Below the pieces are notes generated by a model that was not told the origin of the DNA, did no database searches, and saw only the letters and a program-made list of their open reading frames with translations. From an uncultured Alphaproteobacteria bacterium (lineage in GTDB: Bacteria > Pseudomonadota > Alphaproteobacteria > Micavibrionales > CSBR16-224): a DNA stretch of 64,000 nucleotides. The stretch covers positions 62,001-126,000 of the forward strand of contig CATLPD010000001.1 in assembly GCA_950054485.1 (NCBI GenBank), given 5' to 3'. Every line of letters begins with the position of its first letter. Position 1 is the stretch's first letter. Of the stretch, positions 35,263 to 43,406 are shown piece after piece. The translations under genes were made by a program, and so were the position numbers.

Positions 35263-35550
35263 ATGACAGAACATACTTATGAATTGCTAAATCAAAACCA
35301 CACCCGCGAAGAATGGCTTGAAGATGGACAGCCGAGACGTCGCGTTTATGACTTCAAAAACCATATTGTTTATCGTGATGAAATTGAAACTGCGAAGGAC
35401 CCACATTCACAAGACCCGCGCAAGCGTTTTGAAAACTATGTTGCACCTGACCGCATTAAAAATGCGCATCAAAAGCATTTGGAAATGGGCGGCGACCACA
35501 TGCCGGCCACAGTAACACGGCGCAGAGCATGGAAACCACCATCACGTTGA
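35263..35550 (+). CDS. Small unknown protein (95 aa) with VYDF motif
   Basis: Not recognised. 95 residues from the ATG at 35263, which has AAAGGA upstream. It starts TEHTYELLNQNHTREEWLEDGQPRRRVYDFKNHIVYRDEIE and continues charged, His/Pro-rich and probably partly disordered, ending in a basic RRRAWKPPSR. The VYDF.N segment is shared with the preceding gene, 16 bases upstream. A terminator follows, so the two genes form one transcript. Confidence 0.65.
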   Translation: MTEHTYELLNQNHTREEWLEDGQPRRRVYDFKNHIVYRDEIETAKDPHSQDPRKRFENYVAPDRIKNAHQKHLEMGGDHMPATVTRRRAWKPPSR

Positions 35551-35566
35551 TAAAATAACCATATTC

Positions 35567-35597
35567 AAAAAAGCCCGCGGAAAGCGGGTTTTTTTAT
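35567..35597 (+). terminator. Intrinsic terminator before the dcw cluster
   Basis: A stem of CCCGC (35574-35578) with GCGGG (35584-35588), extended by A:T pairs, and a T-run. It separates the small gene pair from the mraZ promoter. Confidence 0.85.
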
Positions 35598-35615
35598 TGC
35601 CAAAATCCTAGTTTA

Positions 35616-35650
35616 CCCATTGACGCCCATAATATCCCATGGTATTCCAT
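35616..35650 (-). promoter_or_regulatory. MraZ operator: four 10-bp-spaced boxes, with promoter
   Basis: CCCAT at 35616-35620, 35626-35630 and 35636-35640 and TCCAT at 35646-35650 lie exactly 10 bp apart. Read on the other strand these are ATGGG-N5 repeats, the known form of MraZ boxes. They overlap a possible promoter toward mraZ (TTGACG 35620-35625, 17-base spacer, TATTCC 35643-35648). MraZ bound here would repress its own operon, as shown in E. coli. The spacing makes chance unlikely. Confidence 0.8.
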
Positions 35651-35699
35651 TAGATACCAACAAGAAATACTGATTCGGCAAAGCAATCAGCCGCATTTA

Positions 35700-35879
35700 A
35701 AACTCCAAGTTGGGGGAGCAAGAAGCGAGGGAAACCTCACAATACTGGCGCAAGCCACCAAACCGACCACGTGTCCACAACAACCACGTTCAAGGTTTTA
35801 GAATACGCCGCCATGAAATTTGACGGCACACATATGGGGAGAAGGAACCGGGGGAAGACTTAAAGGAACTATAAAAAGC
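35700..35879 (+). promoter_or_regulatory. Structured 5' leader of the dcw operon
   Basis: The 5' untranslated stretch before mraZ has no plausible gene but several short hairpins in a row: CTCC/GGAG (35703-35718), GAGG-GAAA-CCTC (35727-35738) and TGGC-GCAA-GCCA (35746-35757). ACGTG/CACGT follows (35769-35789), inside an outer AAACC/GGTTT stem. Two have GNRA loops. It may be a folded leader, but no known RNA class is recognised. Confidence 0.4.
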
Positions 35880-36332
35880 ATGGCATTGTTTTTATCAACA
35901 TACACCAACAAGGTAGATAAAAAAGGCCGCGTTTCCGTTCCTGCCCCGTTCCGCTCCGCCTTATCCTCTCAGGAATTTCAAGGCATTATCGTTTTCAAAT
36001 CTTCAAAATATGACGCATTGGAAGGTTTTGGCATGGACCGCATGATGGACATGTCCGAACGCCTTGATACATTCGATATGTTTTCAAACGAGCAAGATGA
36101 TCTGGCCAGCCTGATTTTCGGCGAGGCCCGCCAGCTGCCCTTTGACGGCGACGGACGTATCATCCTGCCGTCCGATCTGGCCGAATTCTGCGGCATAACT
36201 GATCAGGCCGCCTTTGTCGGGCTTGGTAAGAAATTCCAGGTCTGGGCTCCGTCACTGTTGGAAGACCGTTTACAGTCGGCCCGCCGCGATGTTAAAGATA
36301 AGGGACTGACGCTGCCATCACAGAAAGGCTGA
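35880..36332 (+). CDS. mraZ: MraZ transcriptional regulator
   Basis: AbrB-fold DNA-binding protein that controls the dcw operon. The start at 35880 (ALFLSTYTNKVDKKGRVSVPAPFR) is where the family begins; the frame is open to 35820 but without homology. The two MraZ repeats are VDKKGRVSVPAPFRSAL and FDGDGRIILPSDLAEFCGITDQAAFVGLGKKFQVWAP, each with the DxxGR.xxP core. It is 150 residues, as usual. Four boxes of the type it binds lie about 230 bases upstream. rsmH follows after 4 bases. Confidence 0.96.
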   Translation: MALFLSTYTNKVDKKGRVSVPAPFRSALSSQEFQGIIVFKSSKYDALEGFGMDRMMDMSERLDTFDMFSNEQDDLASLIFGEARQLPFDGDGRIILPSDLAEFCGITDQAAFVGLGKKFQVWAPSLLEDRLQSARRDVKDKGLTLPSQKG

Positions 36333-36336
36333 AACC

Positions 36337-37281
36337 GTGACCCTATTGCATGACGAAGGCCATATCCCCGTTCTTATGAAAGACGTTCTGGACACTCTGG
36401 CCCCGCAAAAGGGCGAGGTCATTGTCGACGGCACATTCGGCGGCGGCGGATATACACGACATATATTAAATGCCTGTACTGATTGTCACGTCATCGGCAT
36501 CGATCGCGACCCCGACGCGGTTTCGCGTGGAAAAAAACTGGAAGCTGAAAATCCGAATTTCAAAATGATCGAGGGATGCTTCGGTGATGTTGAAAACCTT
36601 TTGGATGAAAAGGTCGATGGTTTTGTTCTGGACCTTGGTGTTTCATCCTTTCAGCTTGATCAGGCAGAACGCGGATTTTCCTTTATCAAGGATGGGCCGC
36701 TTGATATGCGCATGTCCCAAGGGGGGCAAAGCGCTGCCGACATCGTTAATACCTTCGAGGAAAACGATATCGCAAATATTCTCTATCAATATGGTGACGA
36801 GCGTAAAAGCCGTCGCATCGCCTCCGCAATCGTCAAACGCCGCCATGAAAAACCCTTTGAAACCACTTTGGATCTGGCAAACGTGATCGAGGGTGTATTG
36901 GGACGCAAGAAAAAACCCAAAGACAGCCACCCCGCAACACGCAGTTTTCAGGCGCTTCGCATTGCCGTTAACGACGAAATGGGCGAACTGGATCGCGCGA
37001 TGGAGGCCGCGATAAATATCCTGAAACCGGGCGGACGTTTGGTCGTTGTCACCTTTCATTCCCTTGAAGATCGCCGTGCCAAGACCTTTTTTCGTGAAAA
37101 AAGCGGGGATACCCCGCGTGGATCGCGTCATATGCCTATCATCACAGAAAAAAATCAGCTATACTATTTTGAGTGTCCCGAGAGGCGCGCCCGCGCCCCT
37201 TCAGATCAAGAAATAAAACAAAATGTGCGTGCCCGTTCGGCCAAGTTGCGTTGGGGGGTTCGCACCGAGCACGAAAGCTGA
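36337..37281 (+). CDS. rsmH: 16S rRNA m4C1402 methyltransferase RsmH
   Basis: Methylates N4 of C1402 in 16S rRNA. 314 residues from a GTG start. The SAM-binding motif VDGTFGGGGYTRHIL is followed by GIDRDPDAV, FVLDLGVSSFQLDQAERGFSF, DMRMSQ and the C-terminal VTFHSLEDRRAK. All are standard for MraW/RsmH. Its TGA shares a base with the ftsL ATG (TGATG), coupling the two. Confidence 0.97.
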   Translation: MTLLHDEGHIPVLMKDVLDTLAPQKGEVIVDGTFGGGGYTRHILNACTDCHVIGIDRDPDAVSRGKKLEAENPNFKMIEGCFGDVENLLDEKVDGFVLDLGVSSFQLDQAERGFSFIKDGPLDMRMSQGGQSAADIVNTFEENDIANILYQYGDERKSRRIASAIVKRRHEKPFETTLDLANVIEGVLGRKKKPKDSHPATRSFQALRIAVNDEMGELDRAMEAAINILKPGGRLVVVTFHSLEDRRAKTFFREKSGDTPRGSRHMPIITEKNQLYYFECPERRARAPSDQEIKQNVRARSAKLRWGVRTEHES

Positions 37282-37751
37282 TGATCCGTATTTCTACATT
37301 GGTTTGGCTGATATTGTCGATTGTGACCGGCAGCCTACTTTTTAACTTTGGCCAGAAAACCGAAGACCAGCGACATGCCATTGCCCTTTTGGAAAAGAAA
37401 ATTGATCGCGAACAGCAAAGCCTGAATATACTGCAGGCCGAATGGAGTTATCTGAACCGTCCAGAACGTTTGCGCGCCTTGTCAGATAAACATCTGGATC
37501 TGGAACAGATCAAACGTCTTCCACAATTACAGGATGAAGATGTCGACGTAATTTCGGCGCCACCTGAAAAAGAAGAAGGCAAAGACAAACAAAAGTCAGC
37601 GAAAACAACCGTTCACAAGGATCAGGGTAAATTTGCCTTTTCAAAGCGACTGGAAGATACGCCGAAACCTGCACCACCGCCGATAAAAACGGACCCTAAA
37701 AAATCCGAGAAATCATTTGCAGACGTCCTGCAAAATTTAGGGGGAGAATAA
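37281..37751 (+). CDS. ftsL: Cell division protein FtsL
   Basis: 156-residue bitopic protein. One membrane helix (about 5-22, STLVWLILSIVTGSLLFNF) is followed by a periplasmic coiled coil (ALLEKKIDREQQSLNILQAEWSYLNRPERLRALSDKHLDL) of the alphaproteobacterial FtsL type. A Lys/Pro-rich tail follows, longer than in E. coli. It acts with FtsB/FtsQ to activate FtsWI at the septum. It is identified by position between rsmH and ftsI, size and the EWSYLNxPERL motif. It overlaps both neighbours by one base. Confidence 0.93.
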   Translation: MIRISTLVWLILSIVTGSLLFNFGQKTEDQRHAIALLEKKIDREQQSLNILQAEWSYLNRPERLRALSDKHLDLEQIKRLPQLQDEDVDVISAPPEKEEGKDKQKSAKTTVHKDQGKFAFSKRLEDTPKPAPPPIKTDPKKSEKSFADVLQNLGGE

Positions 37752-39436
37752 TGCGCGGAATTCATCGTCGCATTACGACGCTTCAGGGCGAATATGTACA
37801 GAACTTCGAACGCGCGCGCACACGCTTTTTTGCATTGGTGATGTTTTTCTCGCTGGCTTTTCTGATAGTTGTGGGCCGGCTTGTTTATTTAATGGGACCC
37901 GGCATTCTGGCCGGTGATCAGATTGTGCAAGTCAGCCAAAACGCGCCCGCACCCAAGCGGGCCAACATTGTTGACCGCAATGGCATGCTGATCGCAACAT
38001 CCTTGGAAACCAAATCCCTTTACGCTGATCCCAAGTTCGTGAAAGACGCCAAAAAACTGGCTTTTAAAATTGCAGAAATTTTCCCGGGCCTTGATGCCTC
38101 AGAACTTGAAAGCGATCTGAATAAAAAAAGCCGCTTTGTCTGGGTTAAACGTCACCTGACACCGAAACAGCAAGCTGCCGTTCTTGAAATCGGTGATCCG
38201 GCACTGAATGTACAAACAGAATACCGCAGGGTTTACCCGCAGGACCATCTCTTCTCGCATGTGATCGGCTACACGAATATTGACGGGCAAGGGATCGCCG
38301 GGCTGGAAAAATATTACGATGATATTCTGCTATCGGACCAAAAAGATATGGTTTTAAATCTGGATACGGCCTTGCAGGACATCTTGCGCAGTGAAACCCA
38401 AAAATCAATGCAGGAATTCAGTGCGATTGGCGGATCGGGCATTGTGATGGATGTGAATTCAGGCGAAATTCTGGCAATGGTGTCCCTGCCCGATTTTGAC
38501 CCGAATAAACCTGACCCCTCCGATACGACCGCGATGTTTAACCGCAATACGGTTGGAGTCTATGAAATGGGTTCAACCTTTAAGCCTTTTGCCTTTGCTG
38601 CCGCGCTTGAAGACAAGGTAACACGTGTGAACAAAATTTACGATGTCAGCGAACCGTTAAAATACGGGCGCTTTCGTATTCGCGATTATCACCCCTATAA
38701 ACGCCCGATCACCGCAACCGAAGTTTTCATCCATTCATCAAACATCGGCACAGCACAAATGGCTTTGGACCTTGGCACGGAAAAACTGAAAGATTTTTAT
38801 GATGACCTCGGTTTTTTTGACAAAGTTACGATTGATCTGCCCGAACGCGGCAGTCCAATCCTGCCATCCGTATGGCGCGAAGTGAATACAGTCACAGCCT
38901 CATACGGCCACGGTATCGCCGTCAGCCCGCTGCATGTTGTACGCGCGACAGCGGCAATGGTGAATGGCGGCACCCTTCCCTATCCGCATCTTGCACAAAA
39001 CGCGCAGCATACTGATAAACCGCAAATATCTGTTATCTCGCCGGAAACATCAGATATGATTGCGGGGCTTTTGGCTTTGACCGTTGAAAAGGGAACAGGA
39101 TCAAAAGCAGCACATCAGGATATATGGGTCGGCGGCAAAACCGGAACATCCGAGAAAATTAGCGCTACTGGACGTTACGAAGAAAAGAAACTTTTATCTT
39201 CTTTTGTCGGTGTTTTCCCCGCAGACAACCCGCAGTATGTTATGCTGGTTTCAGTTGACGAGCCCAAAGGCACAAAAAAATCTTTCGGTTTTGCGACAGG
39301 GGGCTGGACATCCGCCCCCGTTGTTGGCAAAACCATAGAATATATGAAGCCATCAATGCCATCATTGAATGTTGCGAACAAAAAACCATTTCCAACGTTG
39401 GCAGCATTAGAAAAATTTATAACGGAAGAAGACTGA
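37751..39436 (+). CDS. ftsI: Peptidoglycan transpeptidase FtsI (PBP3)
   Basis: Septal D,D-transpeptidase. 561 residues with an N-terminal membrane helix (about 28-50) and a PBP dimerisation domain (RANIVDRNGMLIATSLETKSLYADP). The catalytic domain has Ser275-x-x-Lys278 (GSTFKPF), the SSN motif (IHSSNIGTA) and KTG (GGKTGTSEK). It ends in a short region without a PASTA domain. The 3' end overlaps the proposed murE start. Confidence 0.97.
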   Translation: MRGIHRRITTLQGEYVQNFERARTRFFALVMFFSLAFLIVVGRLVYLMGPGILAGDQIVQVSQNAPAPKRANIVDRNGMLIATSLETKSLYADPKFVKDAKKLAFKIAEIFPGLDASELESDLNKKSRFVWVKRHLTPKQQAAVLEIGDPALNVQTEYRRVYPQDHLFSHVIGYTNIDGQGIAGLEKYYDDILLSDQKDMVLNLDTALQDILRSETQKSMQEFSAIGGSGIVMDVNSGEILAMVSLPDFDPNKPDPSDTTAMFNRNTVGVYEMGSTFKPFAFAAALEDKVTRVNKIYDVSEPLKYGRFRIRDYHPYKRPITATEVFIHSSNIGTAQMALDLGTEKLKDFYDDLGFFDKVTIDLPERGSPILPSVWREVNTVTASYGHGIAVSPLHVVRATAAMVNGGTLPYPHLAQNAQHTDKPQISVISPETSDMIAGLLALTVEKGTGSKAAHQDIWVGGKTGTSEKISATGRYEEKKLLSSFVGVFPADNPQYVMLVSVDEPKGTKKSFGFATGGWTSAPVVGKTIEYMKPSMPSLNVANKKPFPTLAALEKFITEED

Positions 39437-40899
39437 ATATTTTAAAGCTACGCGATTTAACCAATATTGACCTGAAGCCAGAACATGAGGATATCAATGT
39501 TACGGGCCTTACAGCTGATTCACGCGAAGTTAAAACAGGATTTCTATTCGCTGCCTTTCCCGGCAGCGCGTCTGATGGGCGTGATTATATCGAACAGGCC
39601 ATAAAACAGGGCGCCTCGGCCATATTAACAACAGACTATCAGAAAAAAATTCCGCAACATATCCCGCTGATCGAAGTCGAGCATCCAAGAAAATATTTCG
39701 CACAGATGGCCGCCCGTTTTTACGATCGTCAACCAAAGGTCATCGTTGCCGCGACAGGATCAAATGGTAAAACATCAACCGTGAATTTCTGTCGTCAGCT
39801 CTGGCAGAAAATGGGACATACCGCTGCCAGTCTGGGTACAATCGGGATCGATGCGCCCAATCTGAACCATGCGGGCAACATGACAACGCCCGACCCCGTC
39901 ACGCTGCATGCGGAATTAGCGGAGCTTGAAAGTTGCGGCATATCGCATCTGGCGATGGAGGCATCCAGCCACGGCCTTGATCAATACCGTTTAGATGGCG
40001 TGCGATTGAATGCGGCAGGTTTTACAAACCTTTCGCGCGATCATCTGGATTACCACAAAACGATGGAACGCTATCTGGATGCAAAAATGCGTCTGTTTAC
40101 AGATGTCCTAAAGCCTGACGGCACGGCCGTTTTAAATGCCGATGTTCCAGAGTTTAAAAAGCTGAAAACCGCATGTCTTGCACGCGGCGTCAATATCCTC
40201 AGCTATGGTTATAAGGCCGACGATATCAAAATATTAAAACGTGACATTCTTCCCGAAGGGCAAGAACTGACATTAAAAGTTCTGGGCGAAGAATTTGATG
40301 TGACGCTGCCTTTGGTTGGCGAATTTCAGGCTTATAACGCGCTCTGCGCTTTGGGGCTTGTTATCGGATCTGATGCAGGCGAGAACCTTCGCCCCTACGA
40401 GGCTGTGACATATCTGGAGGCTTTAAACGGTGTGCGCGGGCGCATGCAACGGGTCGGCATGCTGAAAAACGGCGCGGCCATATATGTCGATTACGCCCAC
40501 ACGCCTGATGGCTTGCAGACGGTTTTAACATCACTGCGTCCGCATACGCAAAATAAATTGCATGTTGTTTTTGGCTGTGGCGGCGACCGCGACCGTGGCA
40601 AACGCCCGATGATGGGAAAAATTGCGGCCGAACTTTCTGACGTTGCCATTGTAACTGATGATAACCCACGCAGCGAGGAACCATCAGACATCCGCGCCGA
40701 AATCATCGAGGATAATAACAGCCTGATTGACATCGGCGGACGGCAAAAAGCTATCGAGGCCGCCATTGCGGGCTTGGAAAAAGGAGATATCCTTGTTATA
40801 GCTGGAAAAGGCCATGAACAAGGACAAATCATCGGTAATAAAATCCATCCTTTTGATGATGCCGAGGTCGCAAAAACAATAATCGGAGAAATGGAATGA
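39433..40899 (+). CDS. murE: UDP-MurNAc-tripeptide synthetase MurE with a non-standard start codon
   Basis: Adds meso-diaminopimelate to UDP-MurNAc-L-Ala-D-Glu. The frame has no ATG, GTG or TTG before 39706, yet homology (LKLRDLTNIDL, VTGLTADSREVKTGFLFAAFPGSASDGRDYI) runs back to the ftsI stop. I place the start at CTG 39433, overlapping the ftsI TGA; ATT at 39439, 9 bases after GGAAGA, is an equal option. ATP motif GSNGKTSTVNF and the DDNPRSEEP motif, which selects diaminopimelate over Lys, are clear. The protein is 488 residues, the usual length. Starting at 39706 would lose the UDP-binding domain. ATGA overlap with murF. Confidence 0.93.
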   Translation: MNILKLRDLTNIDLKPEHEDINVTGLTADSREVKTGFLFAAFPGSASDGRDYIEQAIKQGASAILTTDYQKKIPQHIPLIEVEHPRKYFAQMAARFYDRQPKVIVAATGSNGKTSTVNFCRQLWQKMGHTAASLGTIGIDAPNLNHAGNMTTPDPVTLHAELAELESCGISHLAMEASSHGLDQYRLDGVRLNAAGFTNLSRDHLDYHKTMERYLDAKMRLFTDVLKPDGTAVLNADVPEFKKLKTACLARGVNILSYGYKADDIKILKRDILPEGQELTLKVLGEEFDVTLPLVGEFQAYNALCALGLVIGSDAGENLRPYEAVTYLEALNGVRGRMQRVGMLKNGAAIYVDYAHTPDGLQTVLTSLRPHTQNKLHVVFGCGGDRDRGKRPMMGKIAAELSDVAIVTDDNPRSEEPSDIRAEIIEDNNSLIDIGGRQKAIEAAIAGLEKGDILVIAGKGHEQGQIIGNKIHPFDDAEVAKTIIGEME

Positions 40900-42317
40900 C
40901 CACGCTGTGGACCACAAAAGATATTGCCGAAAAAACAGGTGGTACCTGCGATAAAGATGTGAAAATCACAGGCGTTTCAATTGATACGCGCACATTAAAA
41001 AAAGGCGATCTGTTCATTGCATTAAAGGGAGATTTCAGCGACGGACACGATTATATCGGTAAAGCCGCAGAGGCTGACGCTGCCGCTGCAATCACCGACC
41101 GGGACATTGATGCGGATCTTCCCCTTGTGAAGACGGAAGACACTTTGCAAGCCCTGCGCGATCTTGGCGCTGCGGCGCGCGATCGTTCAAAGGCCTTGCG
41201 TTTCGGGGTTACGGGGTCAGCCGGAAAAACGGGTACCAAGGAAATGCTGGGGATTGTTTTAAAAGAATTCGGCAAAACCCATACGTCCGTTAAAAGCTAT
41301 AACAACCATTGGGGCGTACCACTGACATTATCGCGAATGCCCGAAGATACCGAATACGGTGTTTTTGAAATGGGTATGAACCACGCGGGCGAAATTTCAG
41401 ACCTTTCAAAAATGGTCCACCCGAACATTGCAATCATCACAACCGTTCTGCCCGCACATATTGAAAACTTTGAGAACGAGGCCGGAATTGCCCGTGCAAA
41501 ATCGGAAATTGTTGACGGCATGGATAAAGACGGCGTTCTGATTTTAAATGCAGATAACCCGCATTTTGAAACGCTGCAAAAAATCGGACGCGATGCAGGC
41601 CTGACAAAAATATACGGCTTTGGTGAAGAAGAAGACGCGGATGCCACAATCACCGATATCAAACTTGCCGCGGATGGCAGTAAAGTCAAAGCCCGCATTT
41701 TAGGCGAGGCGGTCAAATTCAAATTATCCATTCCCGGAAAACATATTGCTTTGAATGCTTTGGCTGTTTTAACCGCAATCAAGGCGGCTGGGCTTGACGT
41801 TGAGCGCGCAGCAAAAATTCTGACCAAGGCCGAGCCCATCGAAGGCCGTGGACAAAAACTGGAAATCAAAATTGAAAAAGGGCAACCGCCCTTGGTTATT
41901 ATTGATGAAAGTTACAATGCCAATCCCGAGGCGATGAAAGCCGCCTTCAAGGTTCTGGAGATGGTTGAACCAAAGGGGGACGGTCGCCGCATTGCTGTTC
42001 TGGGGGATATGTTGGAACTGGGACCAACAGGCCCTACAATGCATGCCGATCTGGCAAATCCATTGTTAATGGCAAAGGCCGATCTGGTCTTTACCTGTGG
42101 CCCGCAGATGGAAGCCTTATTTTCAACACTACCGCCGCCATGGCAGGGCGCACATGAAAAAGACAGTTTTGCCCTGCGTGATCCGTTATTAAATGCGGTC
42201 AGACCGGGCGATGTTGTATTGATAAAAGGATCATTAGGCAGTAAAATGGCTTATATCGTCGAGGCACTGCAAGATCTTCGCATTGCTTCATCAACCCGTA
42301 AACAAGATGTGGCATAA
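40896..42317 (+). CDS. murF: UDP-MurNAc-pentapeptide synthetase MurF
   Basis: Adds D-Ala-D-Ala to the UDP-MurNAc-tripeptide. 473 residues. The N-terminal VSIDTRTLKKGDLFIALKGDFSDGHDYI is followed by ATP loop GVTGSAGKTGTKEML, KSYNNHWGVPLTLSRMP, FEMGMNHAGEI, DESYNANPEAMKAA and a C-terminal domain with VLGDMLELG. Standard in all motifs. One-base overlap (TAATG) with mraY. Confidence 0.97.
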   Translation: MTTLWTTKDIAEKTGGTCDKDVKITGVSIDTRTLKKGDLFIALKGDFSDGHDYIGKAAEADAAAAITDRDIDADLPLVKTEDTLQALRDLGAAARDRSKALRFGVTGSAGKTGTKEMLGIVLKEFGKTHTSVKSYNNHWGVPLTLSRMPEDTEYGVFEMGMNHAGEISDLSKMVHPNIAIITTVLPAHIENFENEAGIARAKSEIVDGMDKDGVLILNADNPHFETLQKIGRDAGLTKIYGFGEEEDADATITDIKLAADGSKVKARILGEAVKFKLSIPGKHIALNALAVLTAIKAAGLDVERAAKILTKAEPIEGRGQKLEIKIEKGQPPLVIIDESYNANPEAMKAAFKVLEMVEPKGDGRRIAVLGDMLELGPTGPTMHADLANPLLMAKADLVFTCGPQMEALFSTLPPPWQGAHEKDSFALRDPLLNAVRPGDVVLIKGSLGSKMAYIVEALQDLRIASSTRKQDVA

Positions 42318-43405
42318 TGCTTTATAACCTTCTGGCGCCGTTGGGCGAAGATATCCAGTTTTTCAATCTTTTCAGATACCTGACATTCCGCGCAGGCGGT
42401 GCAATGATGACGGCACTGATCATCAGTTTTTTGATTGGCCCCATCGTTATCCGCTGGCTAAAATCCAGACAAGGTGCAGGACAGCCTATTCGTGAAGACG
42501 GTCCTGAAACGCATTTCAAAAAAGCCGGCACCCCCACCATGGGCGGGCTGATGATTATATTTACCGTTATGCTCTCGACCCTTTTGTGGGTTGATCTATC
42601 GAACCCCTATTACTGGATTACGATTACCGTTTTCTTTCTATTCGGGGTCATCGGTTTTATTGATGACTATTACAAATTAACTGGCGGGTCGCACCTTGGC
42701 ATGCCGGGAAAAGTCCGTTTATTACTGGAAGCCATTATCGGGATTATCGCCGTATATCTGATATCGCGTATTATGCCCGCCGGACTTACGAACCAACTTC
42801 ACATCCCGTTTCTAAAAACACTGACATTTAACCTTGGCTGGTTTTTCCTGCCCTTTGGGATGCTGGTGATTGTCGGCGCGGCAAATGCTGTTAATCTGAC
42901 AGACGGCCTTGACGGTCTTGCGATCGGTCCGATCATGATTACATCTGCCTGTTTCGGGGTGATCTGTTATCTGATCGGTAACGTTATCTTTTCGAATTAC
43001 CTGCAAATTCATTATGTGCCAGACAGCGGCGAGCTTGCTGTTTTCTGCGGCGCTTTGCTGGGTGCCGGCCTCGGGTTTTTGTGGTATAACGCCCCGCCAG
43101 CCGATGTTTTCATGGGCGATACAGGATCGCTTTCGATGGGCGGCGCCCTCGGCGTCATGAGCGTTGTGACCAAGCACGAAATCGTTCTGGCAATTATCGG
43201 CGGTCTATTTGTTATTGAAACCCTGTCTGTCATTATGCAGGTCGGGTATTTTAAAATGACCGGGGGAAAACGCCTGTTTTTAATGGCGCCGGTTCATCAC
43301 CATTACGAGAAAAAAGGCTGGGCGGAAACCAAGGTCGTAATGCGTTTCTGGATTATATCCTTTATTTTCGCCATGATTGGAATGTCCTCATTAAAGTTAA
43401 GATAA
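42317..43405 (+). CDS. mraY: Phospho-MurNAc-pentapeptide translocase MraY
   Basis: Makes lipid I on the inner membrane from UDP-MurNAc-pentapeptide and undecaprenyl phosphate. 362 residues with ten hydrophobic helices. Catalytic blocks: GTPTMGGLMI, FIDDYYKLTG (the DD pair), NAVNLTDGLDGLAIG, MGDTGSLSMGG and APVHHHYEKKGW. Full length and standard. murD begins 1 base after the stop. Confidence 0.98.
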   Translation: MLYNLLAPLGEDIQFFNLFRYLTFRAGGAMMTALIISFLIGPIVIRWLKSRQGAGQPIREDGPETHFKKAGTPTMGGLMIIFTVMLSTLLWVDLSNPYYWITITVFFLFGVIGFIDDYYKLTGGSHLGMPGKVRLLLEAIIGIIAVYLISRIMPAGLTNQLHIPFLKTLTFNLGWFFLPFGMLVIVGAANAVNLTDGLDGLAIGPIMITSACFGVICYLIGNVIFSNYLQIHYVPDSGELAVFCGALLGAGLGFLWYNAPPADVFMGDTGSLSMGGALGVMSVVTKHEIVLAIIGGLFVIETLSVIMQVGYFKMTGGKRLFLMAPVHHHYEKKGWAETKVVMRFWIISFIFAMIGMSSLKLR

Positions 43406-43406
43406 G

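Noticed and set aside
35835-35854. GGGG blocks just before mraZ as further MraZ boxes
   Set aside because: The two G-runs are about 14-15 bases apart and not in the 10-bp register of the true repeat at 35616-35650.
39433-40899. A frameshift or truncation of murE (apparent start only at 39706)
   Set aside because: The frame upstream is open and encodes the conserved N-terminal domain in phase; a rare start codon explains it without damage.
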